Notes under the pieces: model-generated
The model's database searches: none
Seen by the model: the letters and a program-made list of their open reading frames with translations, nothing else
Told to the model about the DNA's origin: nothing
In this document: positions 42,409-50,814 of the stretch, piece after piece
Layout of the letters: every line of letters starts with the position of its first letter
How positions within the stretch are numbered: position 1 is the first letter of the stretch
Assembly (NCBI RefSeq): GCF_001741865.1
Contig: NZ_CP017147.1
Location: forward strand, 2,471,001 to 2,535,000
DNA from: Bosea vaviloviae
GTDB lineage: Bacteria > Pseudomonadota > Alphaproteobacteria > Rhizobiales > Beijerinckiaceae
DNA: 64,000 nucleotides
Direction: 5' to 3'
Program-made: the position numbers and the translations under genes

Positions 42409-45093
42409 ATGGCAGGCGGTAAATGGGTCTACACCTTCGGCGACGGCAAGGCCGAAGGCGAGGCGGGTATGAAGAACCTGCTCGGCGGCAAGGGCGCCAA
42501 TCTCGCCGAGATGAGCAATCTGGGCCTGCCGGTGCCTCCAGGCTTCACCATCACCACCGAGGTCTGCACCTGGTATTACGATAACGGCAAGCGGTTCCCC
42601 TCCGAGCTCGACGGGCAGGCCAAGGCGGCGCTGGCCGAGATGGCGCGATTGACCGGCAAGGTCTTCGGCGACCCCGCCAATCCGCTGCTGGTCTCGGTGC
42701 GCTCGGGGGCGCGCGCCTCGATGCCCGGCATGATGGATACGGTGCTGAATCTCGGCCTGAACGACGTCACCGTCGAGGCCGTCGCCAAGGCCTCGGGCGA
42801 TGCCCGCTTCGCCTGGGACAGCTATCGCCGCTTCGTCACCATGTATTCCAACGTCGTGCTCGATGTTGACCACGGCCATTTCGAGGAGGCGCTCGAGGAC
42901 TACAAGGAGCGCAAGGGCCTGAATCTCGACACCGATCTGAGCGCCGAGGATTGGAAGGTGCTGGTCGGCAAGTACAAGGACATCGTCAAGAAGGCGCTCG
43001 GTTCGGAGTTCCCGCAGGATCCCGAAGCCCAGCTCTGGGGCGCGGTCGGCGCGGTCTTCTCCTCCTGGATGAATGCGCGCGCGATCAAATATCGCGAGCT
43101 CAACAGCATCCCGGCCGCCTGGGGCACGGCGGTCAACGTCCAGTCGATGGTCTTCGGCAATATGGGCGACACCTCGGCGACCGGCGTCGCCTTCACCCGC
43201 AACCCCTCGACCGGCGAGAACGCGCTCTATGGCGAGTTCCTGATCAACGCCCAGGGCGAGGATGTCGTCGCCGGCATCCGCACGCCGCAGGACATCACCG
43301 AGGTCGCCCGCAAGGAGGCCGGCTCCGACAAGCCTTCGATGGAGAAGGCGATGCCCGAGGCCTATGCCGAGCTCGTCCGCATCTACGGCATCCTGGAGCG
43401 GCATTACCGCGACATGCAGGACATGGAGTTCACCATCCAGGAGGGCAAGCTCTGGATGCTGCAGACCCGTTCCGGCAAGCGCACGGCCAAGGCCGCGCTG
43501 CGGATCGCGGTCGAACTCGCCAAGGAAGGGCTGATCACGGAAGAGGAGGCGGTCGGCCGCATCGAGCCCGGTGCGCTCGACCAGCTGCTGCACCCGATGA
43601 TCGACCCCAAGGCCGAGCGCCGCATCCTGACGACTGGCCTGCCGGCCTCGCCGGGCGCGGCCGCCGGCGAGATCGTCTTCAATTCCGATGATGCCGAGGC
43701 GGCGAAAAAGGCCGGCCGCAAGGTCATTCTGGTGCGCGTCGAGACGAGCCCTGAGGATATTCACGGCATGCACGCGGCCGAGGGCATCCTGACCACGCGC
43801 GGCGGCATGACCTCGCATGCGGCGGTCGTGGCGCGCGGCATGGGCAAGCCCTGCGTCTCCGGCGCCGGCCAGATCCGCGTCGACTACGCCAAGGGCACGC
43901 TGACGGTCGGTGCGACGACGCTCAAGGCCGGTGATTTCATCACCATCGACGGTGCGGCCGGCCAGGTCATGCTCGGCGAGATCAAGATGCAGAAGCCTGA
44001 GCTCTCCGGCGAGTTCGGCACGCTGATGGGCTGGGCCGACAAGGTCCGCCGCCTGAAAGTCCGCGCCAATGCCGAGACGCCCGACGACGCCCGCACCGCG
44101 CGCGAATTCGGCGCCGAGGGCATCGGGCTTTGCCGCACCGAGCACATGTTCTTCGACGAGGACCGCATCCAGCCGATGCGCGAGATGATCCTGGCCCATG
44201 ACGATGCCGGGCGGCGCGCGGCACTGGCGAAACTCCTGCCGATGCAGCGCCAGGATTTCGTCTCGCTGTTCACGATCATGCACGGCCTGCCGGTGACGAT
44301 CCGCCTGCTCGATCCGCCGCTGCACGAATTCCTGCCGCATGGCGAGGCCGAGATCGCCGCCGTCGCCAAGGCGCTCGGCGTCACGCCCGAGGCGCTGAAG
44401 CACCGCGCCGCCGAGCTGCATGAATTCAACCCGATGCTCGGCTTCCGCGGCGTGCGTCTGGCGATCGCCTATCCCGAGATCGCCGAGATGCAGGCGCGTG
44501 CCATCTTCGAGGCGGCGGTGATTGCCGCCAAGGAGACAGGCAAGCCGGTGATCCCGGAGGTGATGGTGCCGCTCGTCATGGGCGTGGCCGAGTTCGACCT
44601 CGTCAAGGCGCGCATCGACGCCATGGCGAAGGCGGTGATCGCCGAGAGCGGCGTGGCTCTGACCTATCAGGTCGGCACCATGATCGAATTGCCGCGCGCC
44701 GCGCTGCGCGCCGAGGAGATCGCGAGAAGCGCCGAGTTCTTCTCCTTCGGCACCAACGACCTGACCCAGACCACGCTCGGCATCAGCCGCGACGATGCCG
44801 GCTCCTTTCTCGGCTCCTATACGGCCAAGGGCATCCTCGCCAACGACCCCTTCGTCACCATCGACCAGGAGGGCGTCGGCGAATTGGTGAAGCTCGCGAC
44901 CGAACGCGGCCGCAAGGCGCGCCCCGACATCAAGCTCGGCATCTGCGGCGAGCATGGCGGCGATCCCGCCTCGATCGGCTTCTGCGAGAGCGTCGGCCTC
45001 GACTACGTCTCCTGCTCGCCCTTCCGCGTGCCGATCGCGCGGCTCGCCGCAGCGCAGGCGGCGCTCGGCGCGGTCCGGGCCAAGGAAGGCTGA
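42409..45093 (+). CDS. ppdK: Pyruvate, phosphate dikinase
   Basis: An 894-residue enzyme that interconverts pyruvate, ATP and phosphate with phosphoenolpyruvate, AMP and diphosphate. The N-terminal ATP-grasp half has LLGGKGANLAEMSNLGLPVP and FGNMGDTSATGVAFTRNPST. His470 in GGMTSHAAVVARGMGKPC is the phospho-carrier. The C-terminal barrel carries the catalytic Cys846 in LGICGEHGGDPASIGFC. GAAGAGG eight bases before ATG 42409 supports this start over TTG 42403. Length and order are complete. A hairpin and the convergent oxidoreductase follow. Confidence 0.97.
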   Translation: MAGGKWVYTFGDGKAEGEAGMKNLLGGKGANLAEMSNLGLPVPPGFTITTEVCTWYYDNGKRFPSELDGQAKAALAEMARLTGKVFGDPANPLLVSVRSGARASMPGMMDTVLNLGLNDVTVEAVAKASGDARFAWDSYRRFVTMYSNVVLDVDHGHFEEALEDYKERKGLNLDTDLSAEDWKVLVGKYKDIVKKALGSEFPQDPEAQLWGAVGAVFSSWMNARAIKYRELNSIPAAWGTAVNVQSMVFGNMGDTSATGVAFTRNPSTGENALYGEFLINAQGEDVVAGIRTPQDITEVARKEAGSDKPSMEKAMPEAYAELVRIYGILERHYRDMQDMEFTIQEGKLWMLQTRSGKRTAKAALRIAVELAKEGLITEEEAVGRIEPGALDQLLHPMIDPKAERRILTTGLPASPGAAAGEIVFNSDDAEAAKKAGRKVILVRVETSPEDIHGMHAAEGILTTRGGMTSHAAVVARGMGKPCVSGAGQIRVDYAKGTLTVGATTLKAGDFITIDGAAGQVMLGEIKMQKPELSGEFGTLMGWADKVRRLKVRANAETPDDARTAREFGAEGIGLCRTEHMFFDEDRIQPMREMILAHDDAGRRAALAKLLPMQRQDFVSLFTIMHGLPVTIRLLDPPLHEFLPHGEAEIAAVAKALGVTPEALKHRAAELHEFNPMLGFRGVRLAIAYPEIAEMQARAIFEAAVIAAKETGKPVIPEVMVPLVMGVAEFDLVKARIDAMAKAVIAESGVALTYQVGTMIELPRAALRAEEIARSAEFFSFGTNDLTQTTLGISRDDAGSFLGSYTAKGILANDPFVTIDQEGVGELVKLATERGRKARPDIKLGICGEHGGDPASIGFCESVGLDYVSCSPFRVPIARLAAAQAALGAVRAKEG

Positions 45094-45121
45094 GGAGAAT
45101 GGAAGGCTGAGAAGAACGCGC

Positions 45122-45143
45122 GGGGCCGGTTTCGGCCGGCCCC
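45122..45143. terminator. Hairpin between convergent ppdK and quinone oxidoreductase genes
   Basis: GGGGCCGG and CCGGCCCC pair around TTTCGG, 29 bp after the ppdK stop and 14 bp after the oppositely directed stop. No long T run. Confidence 0.55.
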
Positions 45144-45156
45144 TGTTCCCCGCATT

Positions 45157-46137
45157 CTACGGCGTGATCAGGATCGCGCCCTTCACGCTGCGGGCCTCCG
45201 CTGCCTCATGGACCCTGGCGATCTCGTCCAGGGTGAAGCGCGCGCCGATATCGACCGTCACATGGCCCTTGGCGATGGCGTCGAACAGGTCGGCGGCATT
45301 GGCGCGGAAGCTTGCGGCGTCGGCATTATGCGGAAAGATCGAAGGCCGGGTCAGGAACAGGCAGCCCTTCTTGTTGAGCAGATCCGGGTCGATCGCGGGC
45401 GCCGCGCCCGAGGCCGCGCCATAGCTGACCACGAGGCCGAAGGGCGCGGCGCAGTCGAGCGACTGCAGCAAGGTGTCCTTGCCGACGGCGTCATAGACCA
45501 CGCGCGCCTTGCGCCCGCCTGTTGCCGCGAGAAAGGCAGCGGGCCAGGCCGGATCGGTCAGGTCGATGACGGCGCTGCATCCGGCGGCCAGCACCGCTTC
45601 GCGCTTCTCCGGCGAGCCGGTCGTGCCGATCACGGTCGCGCCGAGCGCGCTCGCCCAGCGCGACAGGATCTGGCCGACGCCGCCGGCGGCGGAATGGACC
45701 AGCAGCAGGTCGCCGGGCTGGACCGCATGGGTCTTGCGCAGCAGGTACTGGGCGGTCAGCCCCTTGAACAGCAGGGTCGCCGCCGCCTCGTCGCTGACCG
45801 TGTCGGGCAGCGCGACCAGCTTGTCGGCCGGCACGTTGCGCCGGTCGGCGTAGGCGCCGACGCCGGCATTGATATAGGCGACCCGGTCGCCGGGCTTGAT
45901 GCCGTTGACGCCGGGACCGAGCGCCTCGACTACGCCCGCCGCCTCGAAGCCGAGGCCCGTCGGCAGCGGCAGCGGATAGATGCCCTTGCGCTGGTAGATG
46001 TCGATGAAGTTGAAGCCGATCGCCGTCTGGCGCAGGCGAACCTCGCCTTGGGCCGGCTGCGGCAGCGTCTGCACCTCCACGGACAGGACGTCCGGCGGCC
46101 CGAATTCGCTGATGATGGCGGCGCGTCTTGTGGTCAT
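45157..46137 (-). CDS. Quinone oxidoreductase (zinc-free medium-chain reductase, NADPH)
   Basis: A 326-residue Qor-type enzyme. It lacks the zinc ligands of alcohol dehydrogenases. GFNFIDIYQRKGIYPLPLPT and LGFEAAGVVEALGPGV are typical, and VHSAAGGVGQILSRWASALG is the NADPH site. It would reduce quinones in the cytoplasm. GGAGG lies a few bases upstream of ATG 46137; the frame is open beyond, but the start fits the family. An ArsR-type regulator reads divergently from a shared 109-bp region with repeated CATACCTT-like sites. Confidence 0.9.
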   Translation of the reverse strand: MTTRRAAIISEFGPPDVLSVEVQTLPQPAQGEVRLRQTAIGFNFIDIYQRKGIYPLPLPTGLGFEAAGVVEALGPGVNGIKPGDRVAYINAGVGAYADRRNVPADKLVALPDTVSDEAAATLLFKGLTAQYLLRKTHAVQPGDLLLVHSAAGGVGQILSRWASALGATVIGTTGSPEKREAVLAAGCSAVIDLTDPAWPAAFLAATGGRKARVVYDAVGKDTLLQSLDCAAPFGLVVSYGAASGAAPAIDPDLLNKKGCLFLTRPSIFPHNADAASFRANAADLFDAIAKGHVTVDIGARFTLDEIARVHEAAEARSVKGAILITP

Positions 46138-46180
46138 CTGGCGTTGCCTCCAATGATATGAGCGCAATGACGCATGGATT

Positions 46181-46220
46181 AAGGTATGATGCAAGCCGTA
46201 CCTTGAGCGAGCCATACCTT
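46181..46220. promoter_or_regulatory. Candidate operator between quinone oxidoreductase and ArsR genes
   Basis: AAGGTATG (46181) is inverted relative to CGTACCTT (46197) and CATACCTT (46213). The last two are direct repeats 16 bp apart and continue as CCTTGAGCGAG and CCTTGAACAGG. The pattern suits a dimeric winged-helix repressor. Confidence 0.5.
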
Positions 46221-46246
46221 GAACAGGATGTGCCTGGAGCGAATTG

Positions 46247-46594
46247 ATGCCTGACGACAGCGGCCATCCCGCGCTGGAGGAAATGGAGATCGGGGCGATC
46301 TTCGCCGCGCTCGCCGATCCGATCCGCCGCAAGGTCGTGCTCGCGCTCGCGGCCCGGCCGGATACGATCCGCCATTGCAGCTCCTTCGAGCTGCCGGTGA
46401 CGAAGGCGACGCGCACGCATCATTTCCGCGTGCTCAGGGAATCGGGGCTGATCCGCCAGGTCGATCTCGGCAACAGCCGCACGAACGCGCTGCGCCTTGC
46501 CGAACTGCAGCAGCGCTTTCCCGGGCTGGTCGATCTTTTGATGGCGGAAGCTGCCGCGGCGTCTGGGCTCGTCGCAGCCGAGCCGGTATCGTGA
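46247..46594 (+). CDS. ArsR-family HTH regulator
   Basis: A 115-residue winged-helix protein: IFAALADPIRRKVVLALAAR, then KATRTHHFRVLRESGLIRQ. Cys-based metal motifs of ArsR proper are absent (a single Cys in IRHCSSFELP). It is divergent from the oxidoreductase gene, which it probably represses. ATG 46247 is preferred over TTG 46244. The HAD gene starts 4 bp after its stop, so they may share a transcript. Its signal is unknown. Confidence 0.87.
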   Translation: MPDDSGHPALEEMEIGAIFAALADPIRRKVVLALAARPDTIRHCSSFELPVTKATRTHHFRVLRESGLIRQVDLGNSRTNALRLAELQQRFPGLVDLLMAEAAAASGLVAAEPVS

Positions 46595-46598
46595 GACC

Positions 46599-47315
46599 AT
46601 GCAACGCAGTCTCACCACTATCGGCTTCGATGCCGACGACACGCTCTGGCAGAACGAGCAGTTCTTCAAATTGACCGAGGCGCGCTTCGTCGCATTGCTC
46701 GGCGAGCATGGCGAGGCGGCCGAGATTTCCGGCCGGCTGCTCGAGGCGGAGCGCCGCAACCTCGCCTTCTACGGCTTCGGCATCAAGGGCTTCGTGCTCT
46801 CGATGATCGAGACCGCGATCGAGGTCACGAAAGGCCAGGCGTCGGCGATGGTCATCGGCGAGATCCTTGCCGCCGGCCGCGAGATGGCGGCCCATCCGGT
46901 CGAGACGCTGCCGCATGCGCGCGAGACGCTCGAAGTGCTCGCCGGCGACTACAAGCTCGTGCTGATCACCAAGGGGGATCTCTTCGACCAGGAGCGCAAG
47001 CTCGCGCAATCGGGCCTCGGCGACTTCTTCGACGCAATCGAGATCGTCAGCGACAAGACGGTCGCGACCTATCAGCGGATCTTTGCGCGCCATGGCGATG
47101 GCGCCGAGCGGGCGATGATGGTCGGCAATTCCTTGAAGTCGGACATTTGGCCGGCGCTTGAGGCCGGGGCCTGGGCGGTGCATGTTCCCCATGATCTGAC
47201 CTGGGCGCTGGAGCACGCGCAGGAGCCGCAAGGGCAGGCCCGCTACGGCAAGCTCGCCGATCTCGGCGGTTTGGCCGGCTTCATTGCCGAACTCGCGGAA
47301 GCTGATCCGCGCTGA
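46599..47315 (+). CDS. HAD superfamily hydrolase
   Basis: A 238-residue haloacid-dehalogenase-fold phosphatase. Motif I is FDADDTLWQNE (nucleophile and general-acid Asp), motif II is VLITKGDLFDQE, motif III includes the Lys in EIVSDKTVATYQRI, and motif IV is MVGNSLKSDIWPALEAGAWA. The cap is C1-type. Substrate unknown. The gene follows the ArsR gene immediately, and ends at a long gap before cspA. Confidence 0.87.
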   Translation: MQRSLTTIGFDADDTLWQNEQFFKLTEARFVALLGEHGEAAEISGRLLEAERRNLAFYGFGIKGFVLSMIETAIEVTKGQASAMVIGEILAAGREMAAHPVETLPHARETLEVLAGDYKLVLITKGDLFDQERKLAQSGLGDFFDAIEIVSDKTVATYQRIFARHGDGAERAMMVGNSLKSDIWPALEAGAWAVHVPHDLTWALEHAQEPQGQARYGKLADLGGLAGFIAELAEADPR

Positions 47316-47719
47316 CGCCGGGTTCTCGCTGCTGCTCGTGGTGTGGCGCTGTCTCTCGCCTTGCTCAGGCTGCTGAAGCGGCCGCTCTCGGCATTGCAGA
47401 GGCTCGCTGCGCGCCGGGCTGATCTGGTTGTGGCGGGGTTGGCGGCGGTGCGCGCCAGATCGGGGAGGGGCGGCGATCGTCCCGTGCTCCCGCCCTCCAC
47501 CCAGAGTTGAGCGCTGGACCCGGCTTGCAAATTATGCTAGCCCAACCCACGTAAGACGAGATGCGGCCGGGTTCTGGCCAATCCTCCGCGCGGGTTTCCC
47601 CGGTCGGCGGGCACGATTCAGATCCACCACTCATCGCTACAAGGCCATGGCGAGGCGTCCGCGCGTCGAGCCCTGGGTCTCATCGAATACGCGGATCTGA
47701 AACGTAAGGACTACCTTCC
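47316..47719. promoter_or_regulatory. 404-bp gap upstream of cspA
   Basis: No convincing gene. TTGCAAATTATGCTAG near 47523 contains a TATGCT-like -10 element, so a leader of roughly 190 bases is possible, in keeping with the long cold-shock leaders of the family. This is weak evidence. Confidence 0.35.
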
Positions 47720-47929
47720 ATGGATAAGGGCACCGTCAAGTGGTTCAACACCACCAAGGGCTATGGCTTCATCACCCCTGAGAACGGCGGACAGGACATC
47801 TTCGTCCACATCAGCGCCGTCGAGCGCGCCGGCCTGCGCGAACTGCAGGAAGGTCAGGTCGTTTCCTACGAGTTGATCGCCGATCGCAAGACCGGCAAGT
47901 CCTCGGCCGGCAATCTCTCCGTCGCCTGA
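47720..47929 (+). CDS. cspA: Cold-shock protein, CspA family
   Basis: A 69-residue OB-fold nucleic-acid chaperone. RNP-1 is [12 protein letters not shown] and RNP-2 is [18 protein letters not shown] is the standard start. It binds single-stranded RNA or DNA in the cytoplasm. A strong hairpin with TTT follows. It is directly before a DEAD-box helicase and an IF-1 gene, a group that works on RNA structure and translation. Confidence 0.95.
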   Translation: MDKGTVKWFNTTKGYGFITPENGGQDIFVHISAVERAGLRELQEGQVVSYELIADRKTGKSSAGNLSVA

Positions 47930-47945
47930 GACTGAATACGATACG

Positions 47946-47975
47946 ACCGGGTGGGCGCCTGCGCCCGCCCGGTTT
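47946..47975 (+). terminator. Intrinsic terminator-like hairpin after cspA
   Basis: ACCGGGTGGGCG and CGCCCGCCCGGT pair (one G-T) around CCTG, followed by TTTG. It lies 17 bp after the cspA stop. Confidence 0.7.
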
Positions 47976-48112
47976 GCAAACGACACCTTCCGGCGCTGTG
48001 GCTTAGCGGTTCGCCGGCAGGAAAGAGCCAATACTCATGGCCGGGCGCAATCCGGCGGCACAGCCGATACCCACATGTGCCCCTTGCGCCGCGGCGTCCA
48101 GAAAGACTTGTT

Positions 48113-49603
48113 TTGACACAATTTACCGACCTCGGCCTCGCCGAGCAGCTGCTCAAGGCGCTCGCGGCCGAAGGTTACACCACGCCCACGCCGATTCAGG
48201 CGCAGGCGATTCCCCCGATTCTCCAGGGTCGCGACCTCCTCGGCGCCGCGCAGACCGGAACCGGCAAGACGGCTGCCTTCGCGCTGCCGCTGCTGCACCG
48301 TCTGCTCAACCAGCCGCGCCGGATGCAGCCGCGCTCGGTGCGCGCGCTGATTCTCTCGCCGACCCGCGAACTCGCGGCGCAGATCGAGACCTCGATCCGT
48401 GCCTATGCCAACTTCACCACGGTGAAGTCGACCGTCGTCTTCGGCGGCGTGCCCGTCGGCAAGCAGATCCGCGCGCTCGGCCAGCATGTCGACATCCTCG
48501 TCGCGACGCCCGGCCGCCTGCTCGATCTGGTCGATCAGCGTGCCGTCTCGCTGCGTGAGATCGAATATCTCGTCCTCGACGAGGCCGACCAGATGCTTGA
48601 TCTCGGTTTCATCCACGCGCTGCGTCGGATCGCCACCCTGATCCCGGCCAAGCGCCAGACGCTGCTGTTCTCGGCGACCATGCCCAAGCCGATCCGCGAC
48701 ATCGCGGGCGCCTACCTCACCGATCCCGTCGAGGTTTCGGTCGCGCCCGTCGCGACCACGGCCGAGAAGATCGACCAGCGCGTCATCTTCACCGAGGCCG
48801 GCCATAAGCCGGCGCTGCTGGCGAAGACGCTCAGCGTTCCCGAGATGGAGCGCGCCATCGTCTTCACCCGCACCAAGCACGGCGCCGACAAGGTCGTCCG
48901 CCAGCTTGAGGTCGCCGGCATCAAGTCGGCCGCGATCCACGGCAACAAGAGCCAGGGCCAGCGCGAGCGGGCTCTCGGCGCTTTCCGTGACGGCGAATTG
49001 CGCATCCTGGTCGCGACCGACATCGCCGCGCGCGGTATCGATGTCGACGGCATCAGCCATGTCGTGAACTTCGACCTGCCCAACGTGTCGGAGACCTATG
49101 TCCACCGCATCGGCCGCACCGCGCGCGCCGGCGCGTCAGGCGTCGCGATCGCCTTCTGCACGCCGGAAGAGCGCGGCGATCTCGCCGCGATCGAGAAGCT
49201 GACCCGCGTCGCCATCACCCCGATCGGCGAGGTTCCTTATTGGGACGGCCGCACGCCGAAGAAGCCGGCCCAGAACCAGGGTCGCGGCGGACGCGGCGGA
49301 CAGAATGGCGGCGGCGGACGCGACCATGGCCGGCCCTCGGGCCAGCGCCAGGGCGCCAAGCCTGCTCATGCTGTCAAGCCTTCCCATGCGGGCAACGCTG
49401 CCCATGCGGGCCAGCGCCAGGAGCCGCGCAGCGATGCGGCGCGGACTGACGCGCCGCGCAATGATCGGCCGCAGCAGCGCAGCGAACAGCCTGCGCAGCG
49501 AAAAGACGGTGGTTCCGCCAAGGAAGGGCTTGGCGGCGTCGCGTTCTTGCAGCAAAGAACAGATCAACGACGCACCAACGGCGCCCGGCGACGCGCGAAC
49601 TGA
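48113..49603 (+). CDS. DEAD-box ATP-dependent RNA helicase (RhlE-like)
   Basis: A 496-residue helicase. Q motif TPTPIQAQAIP, motif I AAQTGTGKTAAF, Ia PTRELAAQ, II VLDEADQMLDLGF, III FSATMP, V ATDIAARGIDV, VI HRIGRTARAG are all visible. The last 120 residues are low-complexity and basic, Gly/Arg/Pro-rich, with AHA-type repeats (KPAHAVKPSHAGNAAHAGQ), as in RNA-binding tails. No ATG lies near the family start; TTG 48113 has AGAAAGA seven bases upstream. The frame opens upstream to 47951. Proximity to cspA suggests cold-linked RNA unwinding. Confidence 0.93.
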   Translation: MTQFTDLGLAEQLLKALAAEGYTTPTPIQAQAIPPILQGRDLLGAAQTGTGKTAAFALPLLHRLLNQPRRMQPRSVRALILSPTRELAAQIETSIRAYANFTTVKSTVVFGGVPVGKQIRALGQHVDILVATPGRLLDLVDQRAVSLREIEYLVLDEADQMLDLGFIHALRRIATLIPAKRQTLLFSATMPKPIRDIAGAYLTDPVEVSVAPVATTAEKIDQRVIFTEAGHKPALLAKTLSVPEMERAIVFTRTKHGADKVVRQLEVAGIKSAAIHGNKSQGQRERALGAFRDGELRILVATDIAARGIDVDGISHVVNFDLPNVSETYVHRIGRTARAGASGVAIAFCTPEERGDLAAIEKLTRVAITPIGEVPYWDGRTPKKPAQNQGRGGRGGQNGGGGRDHGRPSGQRQGAKPAHAVKPSHAGNAAHAGQRQEPRSDAARTDAPRNDRPQQRSEQPAQRKDGGSAKEGLGGVAFLQQRTDQRRTNGARRRAN

Positions 49604-49686
49604 CGCGCAAACAGCCAGAGCAGGGTGGGGGCGGCCTGACGGGCCGCCCATGACCCAGCGCCTACGGGCACACGAAGGACGACAGT

Positions 49687-49959
49687 ATGGCTAAAGAAGA
49701 ACTGCTCGAATTCGACGGAACGGTGGTCGAAGTGCTGCCCGACGGCAATTATCGGGTGAAGCTCGACAACGAACACGTGATCCTGGCTTATGCGGCCGGC
49801 AAGATGAAGAAGAACCGCATCCGCACCATCGCGGGCGACCGCGTTGTGGTCGAGATGTCGCCTTACGATCTTGATCGCGGCCGCATCAACTTCCGCCAGA
49901 AGACGGCCGGCCCCGGTCCGGGCGCTCCGCCGCGCAATCAGAACTTCCGTCGGCGCTGA
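49687..49959 (+). CDS. infA: Translation initiation factor IF-1 with C-terminal extension
   Basis: A 90-residue OB-fold protein that binds the A site of the 30S subunit. [19 protein letters not shown], then [20 protein letters not shown] and [17 protein letters not shown] are typical IF-1. It is about 18 residues longer than standard IF-1 (72), with a Pro/Gly/Arg tail ([16 protein letters not shown]). AAGGA lies upstream of ATG 49687. Whether it is the only infA of the genome cannot be seen here. Confidence 0.92.
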   Translation: MAKEELLEFDGTVVEVLPDGNYRVKLDNEHVILAYAAGKMKKNRIRTIAGDRVVVEMSPYDLDRGRINFRQKTAGPGPGAPPRNQNFRRR

Positions 49960-49968
49960 CCGGGCACG

Positions 49969-50238
49969 ATGCGCTTCACGCGGGTCGAATTCGTCTTCAT
50001 CGCTCTCGGCGCGGCGCTCGGCGCCATCGTCGCATTCGCTGCCAAGGCGGGCTGGGTCGGGGCGTCCTCGGCTCTCCCGCCTTTCGTCTTGGTGCTGCTG
50101 GGCTTAGGGCTCGCCGAACTCGGCGTCGGTCTTGCGACCAAGAGCTCGCCGGGAAGCTTGATCGGCATGCCCGCGCGCATGCTGGCCTTCGTGGTCGGCG
50201 TCGGCGTGCTGGCCCTGCTCAATGGCGGGCTGGGCTGA
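49969..50238 (+). CDS. Small hypothetical three-span membrane protein
   Basis: An 89-residue, very hydrophobic protein with three membrane segments near residues 7-27, 35-55 and 66-86 (FVFIALGAALGAIVAFAAK, PFVLVLLGLGLAELGVGL, MLAFVVGVGVLALLNGGLG). It starts 9 bp after infA, so it is probably co-transcribed. The spacing and hydrophobic layout fit a real membrane protein, but no family is recognised. Confidence 0.7.
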   Translation: MRFTRVEFVFIALGAALGAIVAFAAKAGWVGASSALPPFVLVLLGLGLAELGVGLATKSSPGSLIGMPARMLAFVVGVGVLALLNGGLG

Positions 50239-50307
50239 GCGGGTCGTTAATCCGGGGCTTTGCAGGAGGCGAAGAGCCCGGAACTCATGAACATCGAAGC
50301 TATCCAG

Positions 50308-50335
50308 AAGGCGCTGCGACTGCGGCGCCTTTTTT
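50308..50335 (+). terminator. Rho-independent terminator after the infA unit
   Basis: AAGGCGC and GCGCCTT pair around a 10-base loop, followed by five further T (50332-50336 region). It closes the infA and membrane-protein unit. Confidence 0.7.
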
Positions 50336-50397
50336 GCGTTCAGAGATGCCGCCTATGCTCGGAAACACTGCGTCATCCCGGGCGACCGAAGGGCCGA

Positions 50398-50649
50398 GAC
50401 CGGAACCCAGAAGAGCAGGTCGCGCAAGCTAGGCGCGGGGAACCCTCTCCCGGGTGGGAGAGGGCAGGGTGAGGGCAGGCCCACGTCAGAGCTCGGATAC
50501 CTCGCTTAAGCAGCGGACATCGCCAGTTCAACTCTGCACTGTCCGGCCCTCACCCCTACCCCTCTCCCACACGGGAGAGGGGATCCCGCGCCTCTCTTTC
50601 TTCGTTTGCAGTCCCGGGTTGGGCGCTCGGGCCTTTGGGTCACCTTGGA
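50398..50649. repeat. Long composite repeat with inverted CTCTCCC arms, copy 1
   Basis: GGCGCGGGGAACCCTCTCCC and GGGAGAGGGCAGGGTGAGGG on the left face CCCTCACCCCTACCCCTCTCC and ACGGGAGAGGGGATCCCGCG on the right, forming long inverted arms with CTCGGATACCTCGCTTAAGC in the middle. A near-identical element lies at 62137; partial relatives lie at 51729 and 60991. No gene was seen in it. Confidence 0.85.
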
Positions 50650-50735
50650 TGAAGCAGTGTTTCCGAGCCAAGACAGGCTGGCTTGAGCTCCTGCGGATCA
50701 CCACGCAACGCTCCCGCTCCGGGCATCGTCCGCAC

Positions 50736-50766
50736 AAAAAAAGACCCCGGCCGGGGCCGGGGCTTT
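50736..50766 (-). terminator. Rho-independent terminator of the repeat-motif protein gene
   Basis: Read leftward, AAAGCCCCGGCC then CCGGCCGGGG and TCTTTTTTT make a stem followed by a run of T. It lies about 50 bp past the stop of the gene at 50815. Confidence 0.75.
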
Positions 50767-50814
50767 GAAGTGGTCTTTTCCGTGATGAAGAGGTCTACCT
50801 AGAACCTAAAAAAC

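Noticed and set aside
42319..44955. Very long open frame on the - strand opposite ppdK
   Set aside because: It mirrors the ppdK codons in GC-rich DNA, has no family motifs, and is rich in Arg/His/Asp/Gly as antisense shadows are.
47316..47719. Protein-coding gene upstream of cspA
   Set aside because: The open frames there have no ribosome site or recognisable domain; a promoter and leader region is more likely.
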